DNA of 39,918 bases from Welwitschia mirabilis. Its lineage: Eukaryota > Gnetophyta > Gnetopsida > Welwitschiales. Where the stretch lies: contig JBOZIK010000001.1 in NCBI GenBank assembly GCA_051453625.1, positions 200,351,643 to 200,391,560 of the forward strand. The letters are read 5' to 3'. Of the stretch, positions 1-10,194 are shown one piece after another; the first letter of the stretch is position 1, and each line of letters starts with the position of its first letter. The position numbers and the translations under genes were made by a program. Under the pieces are notes generated by a model. That model was not told where the DNA came from and searched no databases. It worked only from the letters and a program-made list of their open reading frames with translations.

Positions 1-1860
1 TTAATAGGATTTAGGAACACAATTTTTACTATTTTCTTGATGGTTATAGTAGTTACAATCAAGTTTGCATTGCCATTGAGAACCAAGCTAAAACTACCTT
101 CACTTCTCCTTTCAGTACCTTTAGCTTTAGACACATGCTTTTTAGATTTTCCAATGCTCCCAGTACCTTTTAGTGTGCTATGATGGGTATTTTTTCTGAT
201 ATGCTTAAGGATTCCATTGATATTTTCATGGACAACTTCTTTATCTATGCTGAAACTTTTGAGCAAATCTTAGATCATTTAGATAAGTCTTAGATCGATG
301 CATTTCTAGTGGCCTCTGCTTGAGTTGGGAAAAGAGTTATTTTTTTATAGAGAGTGGCATTATTTTAGGTCACCACATTTTTTGGAAGGGGATTAAGATA
401 GATGCTTCTACAGTTAGTATTATTCAAAATCTTAGTCCCCTTACAAATGTTAAATAGATCCGATCTTTTCTTAGTTATTATGGTTTTTACTATTGGTTCA
501 TTCGTGATTATGCTTCTATTTATAAACCTCTTCACTCATTACTAGAAAAAGATGCTAAATTCGAATGGAATAAATCTTGTTAAATTACTTTTGATAGGCT
601 TAAACATAGATTTTCTCATGCTCCTATAGTAATGGGACCCAATTGGGCATTTTACTTTGAGCTTATGTGTGATGCTAGCAATTTTGTCGTGGGTGAGGTT
701 CTTTGCCAAAAGTATGAAAAGAACTTCAAAGTTATATCTTACCATAGTAAGTCATTGTCTAGAGTTTAGATGAATTATAGTACTATAGAAAAAGAAATTC
801 TTGCCATTATCTTTTGGCTTGATTATCTTATACACTATCTTTTAGGCTTTTACATGAATGTTTATACCAACCATGCTACTATTTGTTACCTCATGATCAA
901 AAAATACTCTAGTGCTTATTTGATTAAATGGATCCTTATTATGTAAGAATTCAATTTAACCATCATAGATAAAATAAGGAAATACAATTTTGTTGTGATC
1001 ATTTATCTTGACTTCCTTCTCCTTCAGATGACATTCTCATTGATAATTCCTTTCCTGACGAGTAGTTTTTTGTTATTTCTTCTTCTCATTCTCCTCTATA
1101 GTATGCTGACATTGTTAACTACCTTGTAACCATGAAAACACCACAACATTAGACCTATTACCAGTGTAAATATTCATGAAAACACTACAACATTAGGCCT
1201 ATCACTAGCGTAAAACTTTTCTCCATCATATAGATGACTATGAGTGGATCGAGCCACATTTGTACCATAGGTGCAAAGACCAGATTATGAGAAAATGTAT
1301 GTCTGATTAGAAAATACCTGATATTCTTCATCTTTGTCACAGTGATATTTATGGAGAAGATTTTAGTAGACATAAAACTGCCATAAAAATCCTTCATTCT
1401 GGTTTTTATTAGCCTTCTATTTTTTGAGATTCATATGATTTTGTTAGAAGGTATAATATTTATCAGCATTTTGATAGCCTTGTTCATTCACAGGAAATGC
1501 TCCTTAGACTTATTCTTGAGTGTAAGCCTTTTTATTATTGGGGTATTAATTTCATGTGTCCTATTCACCCATCTTCTTGCAATAAAACTTACATTTTAGT
1601 GGATGTTGATTACGTGACTAAATGGATTAAAGCCGTACCTACTTCTTTGAATGATGCCTAAACTGTCTGTCATTTTCTTCGATCTCATATCTTTCATAGA
1701 TTTTATTTTTTTAAGTTATCATTAGCGATCAGGGTACTTATTTTATTAATTTACTTTTTAAAAAACTTCTTCTGTCCATTGGAATTGAACATAGAATACT
1801 TATGCTTATCATCCTCAGACAAATGAATAAGCTGAAAATGCTAATAGAGACATAAAGAAA

Positions 1861-2154
1861 ATGCTTCAAAAACTTGTTTCTATTAATAAAAATACTTGGG
1901 ATTCTAAGCTTAACGATGTACTTTGGGCCTACCATACTACTTGGCATACTTCTCTTGGTTTCTCACCTTATGAACTTATTTACGGTAAAGTTTGTATTTT
2001 ACCAGTTGATGTGTGTTACAATTCTTATCATACAGCTTATCAACTCAATCTTGTCAACTTTGTTAAAAATCTTAAGTCTAGGTTAGCACAATTAAATCAT
2101 CTTAATAAAAAAAGAACTAGTGCTATACATCATCAATTGATTCATAAAGCCTAA
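1861..2154 (+). pseudogene. Integrase core C-terminal fragment (longest open piece of the first gypsy element)
   Basis: A 97-codon open stretch inside the gypsy remnant. It starts just after the catalytic-Glu segment and reads KKMLQKLVSINKNTW, LNDVLWAYHTTWHTSLG and SPYELIYGKVCILPVD, the family pattern W-x4-LxDALWAYRTA-x-KTPxGxSPYxLVFGKxCHLPVE. It ends at a TAA in KA-stop-AKFKHDK, where relatives have Gln (CAA to TAA). The reading resumes in frame after the stop. It is not an independent gene. Confidence 0.85.
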
Positions 2155-2217
2155 GCAAAGTTCAAACATGATAAAAGGATTTTTTATAAAAATTTTGAAC
2201 TAAGTCAACTTGTTTTA

Positions 2218-2469
2218 TTGTATAATACTAGAGTTTACCTTTTAAATAACAAGTTGACCTCTAAATGGTTAGGTCCTTATCTTATACAGAAAATGCATTT
2301 TAATAGCTCAATTAAAATTTTAGATTTGAAAACTAAAGAGATTCAGAAGATTAATGGGCAATGGTTGAATTTATATGAGGGATCTTTAGATGCAACCGTG
2401 AACATAATAGAAGCACTTATTTTGGAGGTTCCCCTCGATGAGGAAGACTTCCTCCCTATCATTGACTAA
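2218..2469 (+). pseudogene. Integrase C-terminal (GPY/F-like) fragment of the first gypsy element
   Basis: An 83-codon open piece ending in a natural-looking stop. LTSKWLGPYLIQKMHF corresponds to the family segment KLRSRWSGPFVVKEVFPHG, and KINGQWLNLYEG to FKVNGQRLKxYxG, the usual C-terminus of Athila/Tat integrases. A short acidic tail follows (EVPLDEEDF). This marks the 3' end of pol. The ATG is incidental: coding similarity begins upstream (about 2160, FKHDKRIFYKNFELSQLV). Confidence 0.8.
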
Positions 2470-3382
2470 TTTCTTTCTTAGCCTACTCCTTTGGTTAAAT
2501 ATTATAATATTACCTAATCATCTTGCAAACTTGACTTATGTATTACTTTATGAAGTATCATAATTAGTTTTATACTTGGATATTTATAGATGGTAAGATT
2601 GGATTCATCCAATCTTGAGACATTCCCATGTCTAGGACTATATTTAAAGGAAGATGCCTTAGTTTCTTGTGTTTTTTTCAATAGTATTTAAATCTTAGGT
2701 TATTTGAGAGTGTTCTCTTTTGTCTTTTATCTTACTTATTCACCTTTGTCTTTCTTGAGTATGTGATCATATGGGAATTTTGTGTTCAAAAAAAAAATGT
2801 GTGAAATAAAGGCTATGATGTTTTCTAGTTTGTATCTTAAAAACATGGTCATTATGATGTCCTGCTGCAAGTACATCGAGGCAAATATTTCTAAGAGAAG
2901 CCTTTAGCAGTGTAATATGGTGGCTATGAAACTCCACTGGGGATCAGTTAATCATGCTTAGNNNNNNNNNNNNNNNNNNNNNNNNNNNNNNNNNNNNNNN
3001 NNNNNNNNNNNNNNNNNNNNNNNNNNNNNNNNNNNNNNNNNNNNNNNNNNNNNNNNNNNNNNNGTAGATGAGTCCATTTCTAAGTAACTTCTAGTTTTAA
3101 CATTTATTGTTTTACATACTTAAAACTTTGGATATCATCATAACCACTACCTTTTTGAATGAACTTTATGGAGCTAATACATTTTATTATGTGTCTTTTC
3201 TCAAGTGATGTTCTGATGTTTTCCTTAGAGTTTACTAGGTTAGTACTTAGGATAGGTAAACAATCGTCTCCTCATTTCCTGTGTCCATTTTCACTCTGAT
3301 TTTCTTCTATTTTCGAGTCTACTATTTCAAAGTCATTTCCACATTTTCTTAATTATTCTTAGAACTTTAATCATGTAGTAGA

Positions 3383-3616
3383 TTTATTTCTATTCAATCA
3401 TGATAAAATATTTTTTCCATTTCTTTTTCTCACAATTTGGCAATTTAGGNNNNNNNNNNNNNNNNNNNNNNNNNNNNNNNNNNNNNNNNNNNNNNNNNNN
3501 NNNNNNNNNNNNNNNNNNNNNNNNNNNNNNNNNNNNNNNNNNNNNNNNNTTTCTTTCTATTCAATCATGATAAAATATTTTTTCCATTTCTTTTTCTCAT
3601 AATTTGGCAATTTAGG
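3383..3616 (+). repeat. 67-bp direct duplicate flanking an N gap (probable assembly artefact)
   Basis: Bases 3383-3449 and 3550-3616 match at 65 of 67 positions and abut a 100-N gap exactly on each side. The same architecture occurs at 9504-9751. The simplest reading is unmerged overlapping contig ends rather than a biological tandem repeat. Confidence 0.85.
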
Positions 3617-3625
3617 ACGTATGCA

Positions 3626-3683
3626 TTTTTTTTTTTGGGGGGGGGGAGGGGGGGGGAGCAGGGGGGGAGGAGGGAGGAGGAGG
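3626..3683 (+). repeat. Poly-T followed by G-rich tract
   Basis: Eleven T are followed by runs of ten and nine G and further GGG/GGAGG runs, interrupted only by single A or AGCA. Four or more G-tracts are available, so G-quadruplex formation on the + strand is plausible. Homopolymer length may be inaccurate because the tract is close to an assembly gap. Confidence 0.8.
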
Positions 3684-4203
3684 TATTTTTTATACTTTTT
3701 TATTGATTATAAGAATCACTATTGTATACCCTCTTCCTTTCCTCCTACTCCTATGCCAATTACTAAATTAGGATTCATCATGTGCAGATGAGGGAAGTGA
3801 TTCTAGATTTGTTTCAGCATGGTGTACTAATTCTATCTAATTTTTATATGATTATTTCATATTTAACTATTTATCACAGTGGGGGGGTTGTTTATCATGA
3901 TTAATTAATTAATGGAGAAAATTGATTTATGTCAGAGGATCTATTTTTTAAAATCCTTTACATAAGCTTTTCATCCTCTCCATCATCTAGAATATAGACT
4001 AGATGACCAATTTTTAATGTTTTGCAGGTATTTATGTCAGTGTTTTGAATTCTCCAGAACTTTATTCTATCTTTGAAATATTCTTCCAATATTTTTCAAA
4101 TAATTTCTATAGATATCTGAGTTGTTTTTAATGCCTAAAAAGTTGGCTTATAAATGTGGTTTACCGCCTAGTTTTATCGGCAACTGATAAGGCTAAGTGA
4201 GGG

Positions 4204-4985
4204 GCTATGTTGTGATGCCAACTTATGTGTATTTGATAGGGTATTCTATATTGTGTTATAGGCAAATTGGCAGATAAATGCTTAGTTCCCATTATTATAG
4301 AGAACTGGGATGAAAAGAATGAAAAGTGCAATTTTCAAATAAATTACAAGCATTCTGTGCAGATATGAATAAATGGTATTTTTGGATGATAATTTCTGCA
4401 AACAACAAAGTGATTGGACTGACTGAAGATCCATAAAAGACCATCATCCACCTCATTTTATGGACATTAATACAGATAACCGCATTAACTAGATGATAAC
4501 AGTTGGATAGGCAGTCAAACTAGTAGCAAACAAAGATCTAACTATCAGTCAGCATCGTCTTCTGTATCATCTCGATGACTAGATGAATGACACTATTTTT
4601 TGACACTTGCACTGAATATTTACCTAAGTTGTCTCCACTTAATTATGACTTTTCTTTGCATGGTAGTTATGGTTTTTTCTACGCTTTTCTACTAGTTTCC
4701 TTTCTTATTTTGAGCCTATAAATAAAGGTCTCCCTTTCTATTCCTAATCAGCTTTGACAGTACCCAACATACTCATGATAGTAGATCGAAGGATCAGAGA
4801 ACCATTCTGTAATTTCAAAGAGATGTTTCCTTAGTGTCAGGTGGTGTTTCCTCCATTGAGAAATGGCTACTTTGTAATACATATGTGATAGCATTTTTAA
4901 TAATAAAATATTTTCTTTTGTGTTCAAACATATAAATGATCTTCTCCCTCATAGTTTATGTTATTTGAAATTCGGTGACAAGCTT
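4204..4985 (+). mobile_element. Probable LTR (3' LTR of the first gypsy element or a solo LTR)
   Basis: A purine-rich AAGTGAGGGG at 4194-4203 could be the polypurine tract. It is followed by about 780 bp without coding sequence that contains a promoter-like CCTATAAATAAAGG near 4707 and a polyadenylation-like AATAAAAT near 4901. The segment ends near GGTGACA. The order PPT, promoter, poly(A) signal fits an LTR. I did not find a second copy in the window, so the boundaries and the link to the upstream pol are inferred. Confidence 0.4.
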
Positions 4986-4989
4986 TTTT

Positions 4990-5960
4990 TATGATATAGA
5001 TTATGAGGGCAATCTTTGTCAAGGTTTTTCTTGGTTAGTTTAGATGCATCGCTATATTCTTTCCTAGATTAGTCTTACACAAGTGTGTTTTATTTCATTT
5101 TCATGCATTGCAAATTATTTATGTAGGTTAGGGTTACATATTTTTATCTTAAAAGCAGCTCTTTTATTCCCATACTTTGGCCTTCAACAGATTACGACAT
5201 TTGAGTCACTCCCATCTATATTAGTGTGTTATGTTTGTGCATATTATTTATGATTAACAGGANNNNNNNNNNNNNNNNNNNNNNNNNNNNNNNNNNNNNN
5301 NNNNNNNNNNNNNNNNNNNNNNNNNNNNNNNNNNNNNNNNNNNNNNNNNNNNNNNNNNNNNNNNNNNNNNNNNNNNTTGCATTTCTTATAGATCATCATT
5401 CTTGTACTCTTAGCATTATTTCCCTATTGCACTCTATCATCTGATTAGTTTATTACCCTATGCCTCTACACCATAGTACTTTTTATGTATTTTTCACTAT
5501 TATCTACCTTGTGTGGCTATCTCTCTCCTACAAGTCACTGTTCTCTTAGCCACTAGTACTAGCATTTTTGCTATGCTTCCCACTGCTATAATTTACTACT
5601 GTCAAGCTACATCTCTATTTGGTTCACCACCTATGGTCATAATACTGCTGCACCACATCTGTCACCACCGTATCATGTTGTTAATGACTTCACTTATCGA
5701 ACTCCTATGTCTTTTCATAGTGAATTATAGATTATGATCCGCTACTACTTCATAGCCATCCTTTCAACCACTTATTGTCTGCTCCTATGAGTAGTTTGGA
5801 AGTAACTATCCCATCTTGATGCTATGCCTTAGCCTATTACATTGTCTTTATGCTCTAGTGAGCTATCACTTACATTGACTCTAGTATTCTCATTCTTTTT
5901 CTTTTGATTTTTACTAATCATCATCACTAATGAATGCACTGATAAAATGGCAAAATTCAT
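4990..5960. other. No recognised gene; C/T-rich stretch after a 114-N gap
   Basis: N gap at 5263-5376. From 5377 to about 5830 the + strand is C/T-rich and, read with frameshifts, gives a His/Pro/Tyr/Ser-rich peptide (for example HNTAAPHLSPPYHVVNDF). Such composition is seen in linker parts of retroelement gag proteins, but nothing here identifies a family. The open frame 5513-5737 is hydrophobic and has no recognisable motif. Confidence 0.4.
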
Positions 5961-7578
5961 TCCTTGCTAAATAGAAGATTCAATATTTAATTATAAGTGG
6001 AAGTAAAAAGTTAGTTTTTTAAAATTATGCCCACAAATTTTTAATTTTTGCACATATATGGAACTGCTAACTACTCGCTTAGCTATAGTTATCTTGTGCA
6101 CACATGTGTTTAGCTGATTCATTACTCAACCATTAGCCCTATTTTATGCATGTAGGCATCTTTTACTTTTTTTCTTAAAAAGTTATGTTCTAATTTTTTT
6201 AAGTTATTTAGGCATTTTTCACTTATGTAAGCCCCAAACTTAGTCTTTTAAGTAATCCTTAGTGATTTTTAAAGGTTTTTGAGCACTTTTCTAATCATTA
6301 TAATCCTTTCATCTTATGTTTTATCTCTTTTTCTCTCATTAAGTTAAGTTTGGAATATGGAGCAAGATCCACTTAACTTGATGTTTCTCACTTAGACCTC
6401 TTTTTATGATTTGGATATATTAAGCTAGTTTAGGATATTAAGTAAGAGCTAATTAGCTTAATTATACTAGGTCGGTCCCTCTCTTTGTGTGTGTGTTTAG
6501 TGTTTTTACTTTTCTTTTTTCACACTTTAATTTTTATGATTAAGGTTTTAATATTAAAAATTACGTTCATCCTAAACACATCATGTTTTTCATTGTTAAT
6601 AAGTCTTTATTGATGGTAGGCACAGGGAGCCTTACATAGATAGAGATCCCTATCAGCTACATTATCCTTTAAGCTTATTATATAGTGTTAACTACCTTAA
6701 CCATGAATTTCAAATCATATAAAGAGCTATGTCTCTCTTAAGGGAGAATGTCTAGGCATCCCAAGTTCCAAATTTTCACTTATGCCTTGGTAATCAAGGG
6801 TATATTGAATTAATTCCAAAGGCACATTAGTAGGGTCTACTTGGATTTCATTACCAAGTCAACAAAAAGGCATAAGTGTAATTACTTTTAAAATTTATTA
6901 AATCTAAGGTATAACTAGATTACCTACATTGCATGGTACTCTTTCTTAAGAGGGGTATATAGCTAAGGTAACTAAAACTAGCTAATGACTTAAATGTCCC
7001 ACTAAGGTGATTCACATTTTGTCTTTACTCCCTTATAAGACAAGGGTATTATCATTAGAGAGGTTATGATCACTACCCACATTTAAGAGTAGACTCTAAA
7101 ATTGACAAATCTGCATTTTCATCACCTAATAATCAAATTAAGTCCTTTGTATTAAAATATAACTCACTTCCATTAAGACATTTCCAACAAAGTACTTTTA
7201 TTTTTTCTTGTGCACATGGGTTTTTCACTAGTTGGGTGGGTTTTCTTGGTTGTTATACATTATGGTTTGAATAGATTAGTCAAATTTTTGGGCATGATTT
7301 CTTTTTGTTGTGACTATACCTCTCTTTCATTTTTGTCTCTTTGTTTTAATGGCATTGTGACATACATAGATTACTTAAACTAGTGGATGAGGAAAAATTC
7401 CTTTTTCTATTACTATATCATTGTCTTCATTTTTTCTTGTTTTCTCTTTTGAGCTTTAACAAGATTTCTTTATGTGTCAGATTGATCACTTTTAGGAGTG
7501 AATGTGAAAAAGATTCCTCTGGAATTTGACTTTACCTTATGATTTATTAAACTTCTTCTATTTCTTCTTTATATTTCA
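5961..7578. other. Intergenic / upstream region of the copia element, no recognised gene
   Basis: AT-rich, apart from the foldback described separately. The 5' LTR of the downstream copia should lie here if the element were complete. I could not find a second copy of the candidate 3' LTR, nor a tRNA-Met primer site of the TGGTATCAGAGC type. The 5' LTR is therefore lost, diverged beyond recognition, or outside this stretch. Confidence 0.5.
6665..6995. repeat. Imperfect inverted repeat (foldback), about 330 bp
   Basis: The left arm runs from CCTTTAAGCTTATTATATAG at 6666 to CACTTATGCCTTGGTAATC near 6800. The right arm is its degenerate reverse complement, from about 6841 (ATTACCAAG, AAGGCATAAGTG) to GACTTAAATG near 6994. 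Matching blocks occur in the same order in both arms (TTTAAG, AACTACCTTA, CTCTTAAG, CACTTATGCC, TTGGTAAT), with a loop of about 40 bp. It could be an old foldback transposon or MITE-like sequence. I saw no clear terminal target duplication. Confidence 0.5.
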
Positions 7579-8120
7579 GCATGGCTTCTACATCAAAAGT
7601 CAAATTCTAGTTATTGTCAGATATATTTAAGCTAGTATTGACTACAAGAAGTATGACTAGCCTTAGGATGAATTTGCATAATAATCAAATTTGGGAGAAA
7701 TAGAATGAATATTTCATATCTACCATGTGCATTTATGGATTTGATTGAGATTTTTTCAATAAAGTTCATGTTCCTATTTAAAATATAGATGAATAGGATG
7801 CATGGCAAGTCATTGATAGTAAGATCATTGAGGTAATGCAAAAATCAATGGCCACTTTATATAAAAAGTTGGTTAATAGAAGTAAGTCAAGTTATATCAA
7901 ATGGTGTACTTTGTGAGATATGTTTTATGCAAAGAATAATTTAGAATTGATTAACCTTATTAGAAGCATGAATATCCTTCATTATGAGAAAGGAAAAATG
8001 CATTAGTCCATAGCTTAGATGATGGATATTAAGGTAAAAGTTGCTGATATAGATCCAAAAAAATCAAGTTTGAATTCATTATGTCAACTTGGTTCATTGT
8101 TGTTTGGAGGATTTATATCT
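7579..8120 (+). pseudogene. copia-1 gag remnant (UBN2-type)
   Basis: Begins MASTSKVKF. It then reads NNQIWEK-stop-NEYFISTMCIYGFD, IIEVMQKSMATLYKKLVN, MFYAKNNLELINLIRSMNIL and MMDIKVKVADID. This matches the general gag pattern of a Trp-containing N-terminus, a helix-rich centre and a late segment like SVQEHIxKMKEIxDKL. Several stops replace Gln or Arg of the pattern, for example twice in H-stop-SIA-stop-MMD. No intact zinc knuckle is visible downstream. Confidence 0.65.
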
Positions 8121-8539
8121 TTATAGCCACATTCTATCTCTTCATTGAAGTAAGCAACTATTCAATATGAACTTTGACATGCTCAACAAGAATCTTATTA
8201 TTATAGAAGTGCAATTTGGCCCTCCTTGTTAACATAAGTAGTTCTTTAGTATTTCTATTCTATTAAAATCATCACATCATAATAAGGATAAGGCTTTATA
8301 AAAATAGCAAAATAATAAGTCTAATTAAACTTAGATAAACAATAAGTTAGTTCAAAATACTATCAATTCTAAGAAGAACAAACATGTGGAAGACAAGACC
8401 ATACTATGGAATTCTATAGGATACCTTGGTACAATATATAGTTTACACCTAAGGGCAATGTGGATACTGAAGAATATGATTCCCTTTATGATGAAAATAT
8501 TGAGTGAAATGTAGTTTTTGACAACTATGACTTTGTGGA

Positions 8540-8720
8540 TACTAGTGAGTACATACCTCATGATGAGACATGGATTTCTGACATAGGTATAACTTGTTAC
8601 AAGACTTATCAACATGATTATTTTGATAACTTTATTGAAATGCCAAGTTAGGTTTATTTGGTAGATAGAGCTCTAGTTTTAATGAAATGTGAAGGTTTGA
8701 TTACCCTTAACTTAACATCC
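8540..8720 (+). pseudogene. copia-1 aspartic protease remnant
   Basis: DETWISDIGITCYKTYQHDY near 8562-8620 corresponds to the copia protease signature TWIxDSGASxHMT. The catalytic DSGA triad is DIGI here, with Ser and Ala lost. EMPS-stop-VYLVDRAL follows, matching the VYLGDxxxL element, with a TAG where Gln is plausible. The enzyme would normally cleave the polyprotein in the particle; this copy is dead. Confidence 0.7.
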
Positions 8721-8859
8721 CTCACTCTATAGATGCCTTCTTTGAGATTACATCTTCTATCACTTTTTACTCTAGTGTGAGAAGGTCACTTAATTTTTAT
8801 GATAAAGCAATCAGTGGATATTTATGATGAAAATCAAAAACTAGTTATAAAACACTACA

Positions 8860-9960
8860 TGTATGGAAAGCTCATTCATCTTCATGATTATGTCATAATG
8901 TGAGAGATTGCTTACATACTTTCCTAAGACAAGATTCCTCCCTCATTAATGTGGCATGCTTGACTAAGACATCCTACTTCTCACATCATAAATATAATAC
9001 TCAAGAATGATCACTAATTACTTCCATTAATTTCACAAGATTTTCCTAGTGTTAACCATGTATAATGGGTAAAGCAACTCGATAGTAGATTGCACAAAGT
9101 AAGTGGCATGCTGATTGAAAGCTTTTGCTTATTTACAGTGATCTATATGGACTCATGCTAGTTTCTACTCCTCATGTCTTTCATTACTTTATCTCTTTTA
9201 CTGATAAGTATTTCTGAATCACTTGGGCATATTTCATCAAATTCAAATCTCAAACTTTAGAAATTTTTAAGAAGTTTAGAACTAAGTGGAAAATAAAGTC
9301 AATTATTAAATTAAAATTTTCCACTTAGATAATGATGGCAATTACGTATCTGTCAAGTTTAAGAACTTTCTCACTTTCCAAAGAATTCATCATTTGAATA
9401 CCTACCCTAGCACACTTAATAAAATAGCATTACTAAGCAATTTAATCATACAATCATGGATATAGCACATTTCATGATGTATTTGAGTGGTTATAAAACC
9501 TATCTTTGGAGTAAAGAAGTAAATATAGCTATGTATCCTATCTCCAGCTAAGAAATGCTATGGTTAAAAGCCAAAGTNNNNNNNNNNNNNNNNNNNNNNN
9601 NNNNNNNNNNNNNNNNNNNNNNNNNNNNNNNNNNNNNNNNNNNNNNNNNNNNNNNNNNNNNNNNNNNNNNNNNNNNNCTTTGGAGTAAAGAAGTAAATAT
9701 AGCTATGTATCCTATCTCTAGCTAATAAATGGTATGGTTAAAAGCCAAAGTGAAACCATTTTAGTTACAAGTACTACATTCATAATCCACATAAACATCA
9801 TGACAAATTTGAAGCACATGCTCACATTAGATCTTTATGGGATGTCCAACCAACCAAAGGGTTATTCAGTGTATCTTACAAAGCATCATAGATTATTATC
9901 TCTTATGATGTCATCTTTTTAGAGAATTAAAATAATGATTCTTAGTTTAAACCTTAAAAG
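8860..9960 (+). pseudogene. copia-1 GAG-pre-integrase and integrase remnant
   Basis: LMWHA-stop-LRHPTSHIINI near 8946-9000 matches the pre-integrase LWHxRLGHPS element, with the stop at Arg (CGA to TGA). The catalytic core follows: SDLYGLMLVSTPHVFHYFIS from 9136, FTDKYF-stop-ITWAYFIKFKSQ, and LDNDGNYVSVKFKNFLTFQ near 9330-9380, so the first two Asp of DDE are present. A weak trace of the third block, NHTIMDIAHFM, lies near 9445. The C-terminal part, near 9780-9920, reads HKHHDKFEAHAH and later IIISYDVIFL, the usual HxxRxKLxxKA...VSRDVxFxE order. An N gap with duplicated flanks interrupts it at 9578-9677. Confidence 0.85.
9504..9751 (+). repeat. 74-bp direct duplicate flanking an N gap (probable assembly artefact)
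   Basis: Bases 9504-9577 and 9678-9751 match at 71 of 74 positions and border a 100-N gap exactly. Both contain the YLWSKEVNIAMYPIS-like integrase segment, so the coding remnant appears twice. This is most simply two unmerged contig ends. Confidence 0.85.
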
Positions 9961-10194
9961 CTTTATTCCTCTTTTAATCTAGTCATCATATTAAATGCTC
10001 AATGCCCTACAGTTGAGGGGGAATATGTAGCCAACAATCATGCTCTAATTCCTTCTATTAATACAACTTCTTTGCAACCTATAATAATTGAGTAATTTGG
10101 TGCTTTAAGCATACTTAATCATGGTTCTAGTAGTAATGCAGCAGGTTCTCTAAGTAAAGGTGCTGAGACTACCTAGAGACANNNNNNNNNNCAA

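Larger units (their letters stand above)
1..2469 (+). pseudogene. Athila/Tat-type Ty3/gypsy polyprotein remnant (RT, RNase H, integrase), 5' cut by window edge
   Basis: Decayed pol of a Ty3/gypsy retrotransposon, entered in mid-RT. In order: RT fingers/palm (FLDGYSSYNQVCIAIENQ, about 37-90), catalytic box FMDN at 225-236 (family FMDD), RT thumb with KPLHSLLEKDAKFEW (about 520-570), RNase H (FELMCDASNFVVGEVL, about 655-705; STIEKEILAI), degenerate integrase zinc finger (about 1250-1480), integrase core with VDVDYVTKW and SDQGTYF (about 1600-1750) and NE-stop-AENANRD (about 1822-1845), then a C-terminal module ending KINGQWLNLYEG. Frameshifts lie between 171 and 455, near 1715 and near 1800. 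Stops occur at 171, 455, 581, 767, 944, 1308, 1410, 1425, 1659, 1828 and 2152. The C-terminal GPY-like segment and following KVNGQ-type motif are what place it in Athila/Tat. It cannot encode a working protein. Confidence 0.9.
2470..4195. other. Non-coding 3' region of the first gypsy element, with two assembly gaps
   Basis: No reading frame with recognisable similarity. In Athila/Tat elements a kilobase or more commonly separates integrase from the 3' LTR, so this may be that spacer. It holds N gaps at 2962-3063 and 3450-3549 and a T-then-G tract at 3626-3683. The sequence on both sides of the second gap is duplicated (see findings). Confidence 0.5.

Noticed and set aside
5226-5444. Open frame that runs through the 5263-5376 N gap
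   Set aside because: Most of it is unknown bases and neither side has a recognisable protein pattern.
7632-8615. Open frames on the - strand at 7632-7841 and 8352-8615
   Set aside because: They are antisense to copia-1 gag and protease similarity on the + strand.
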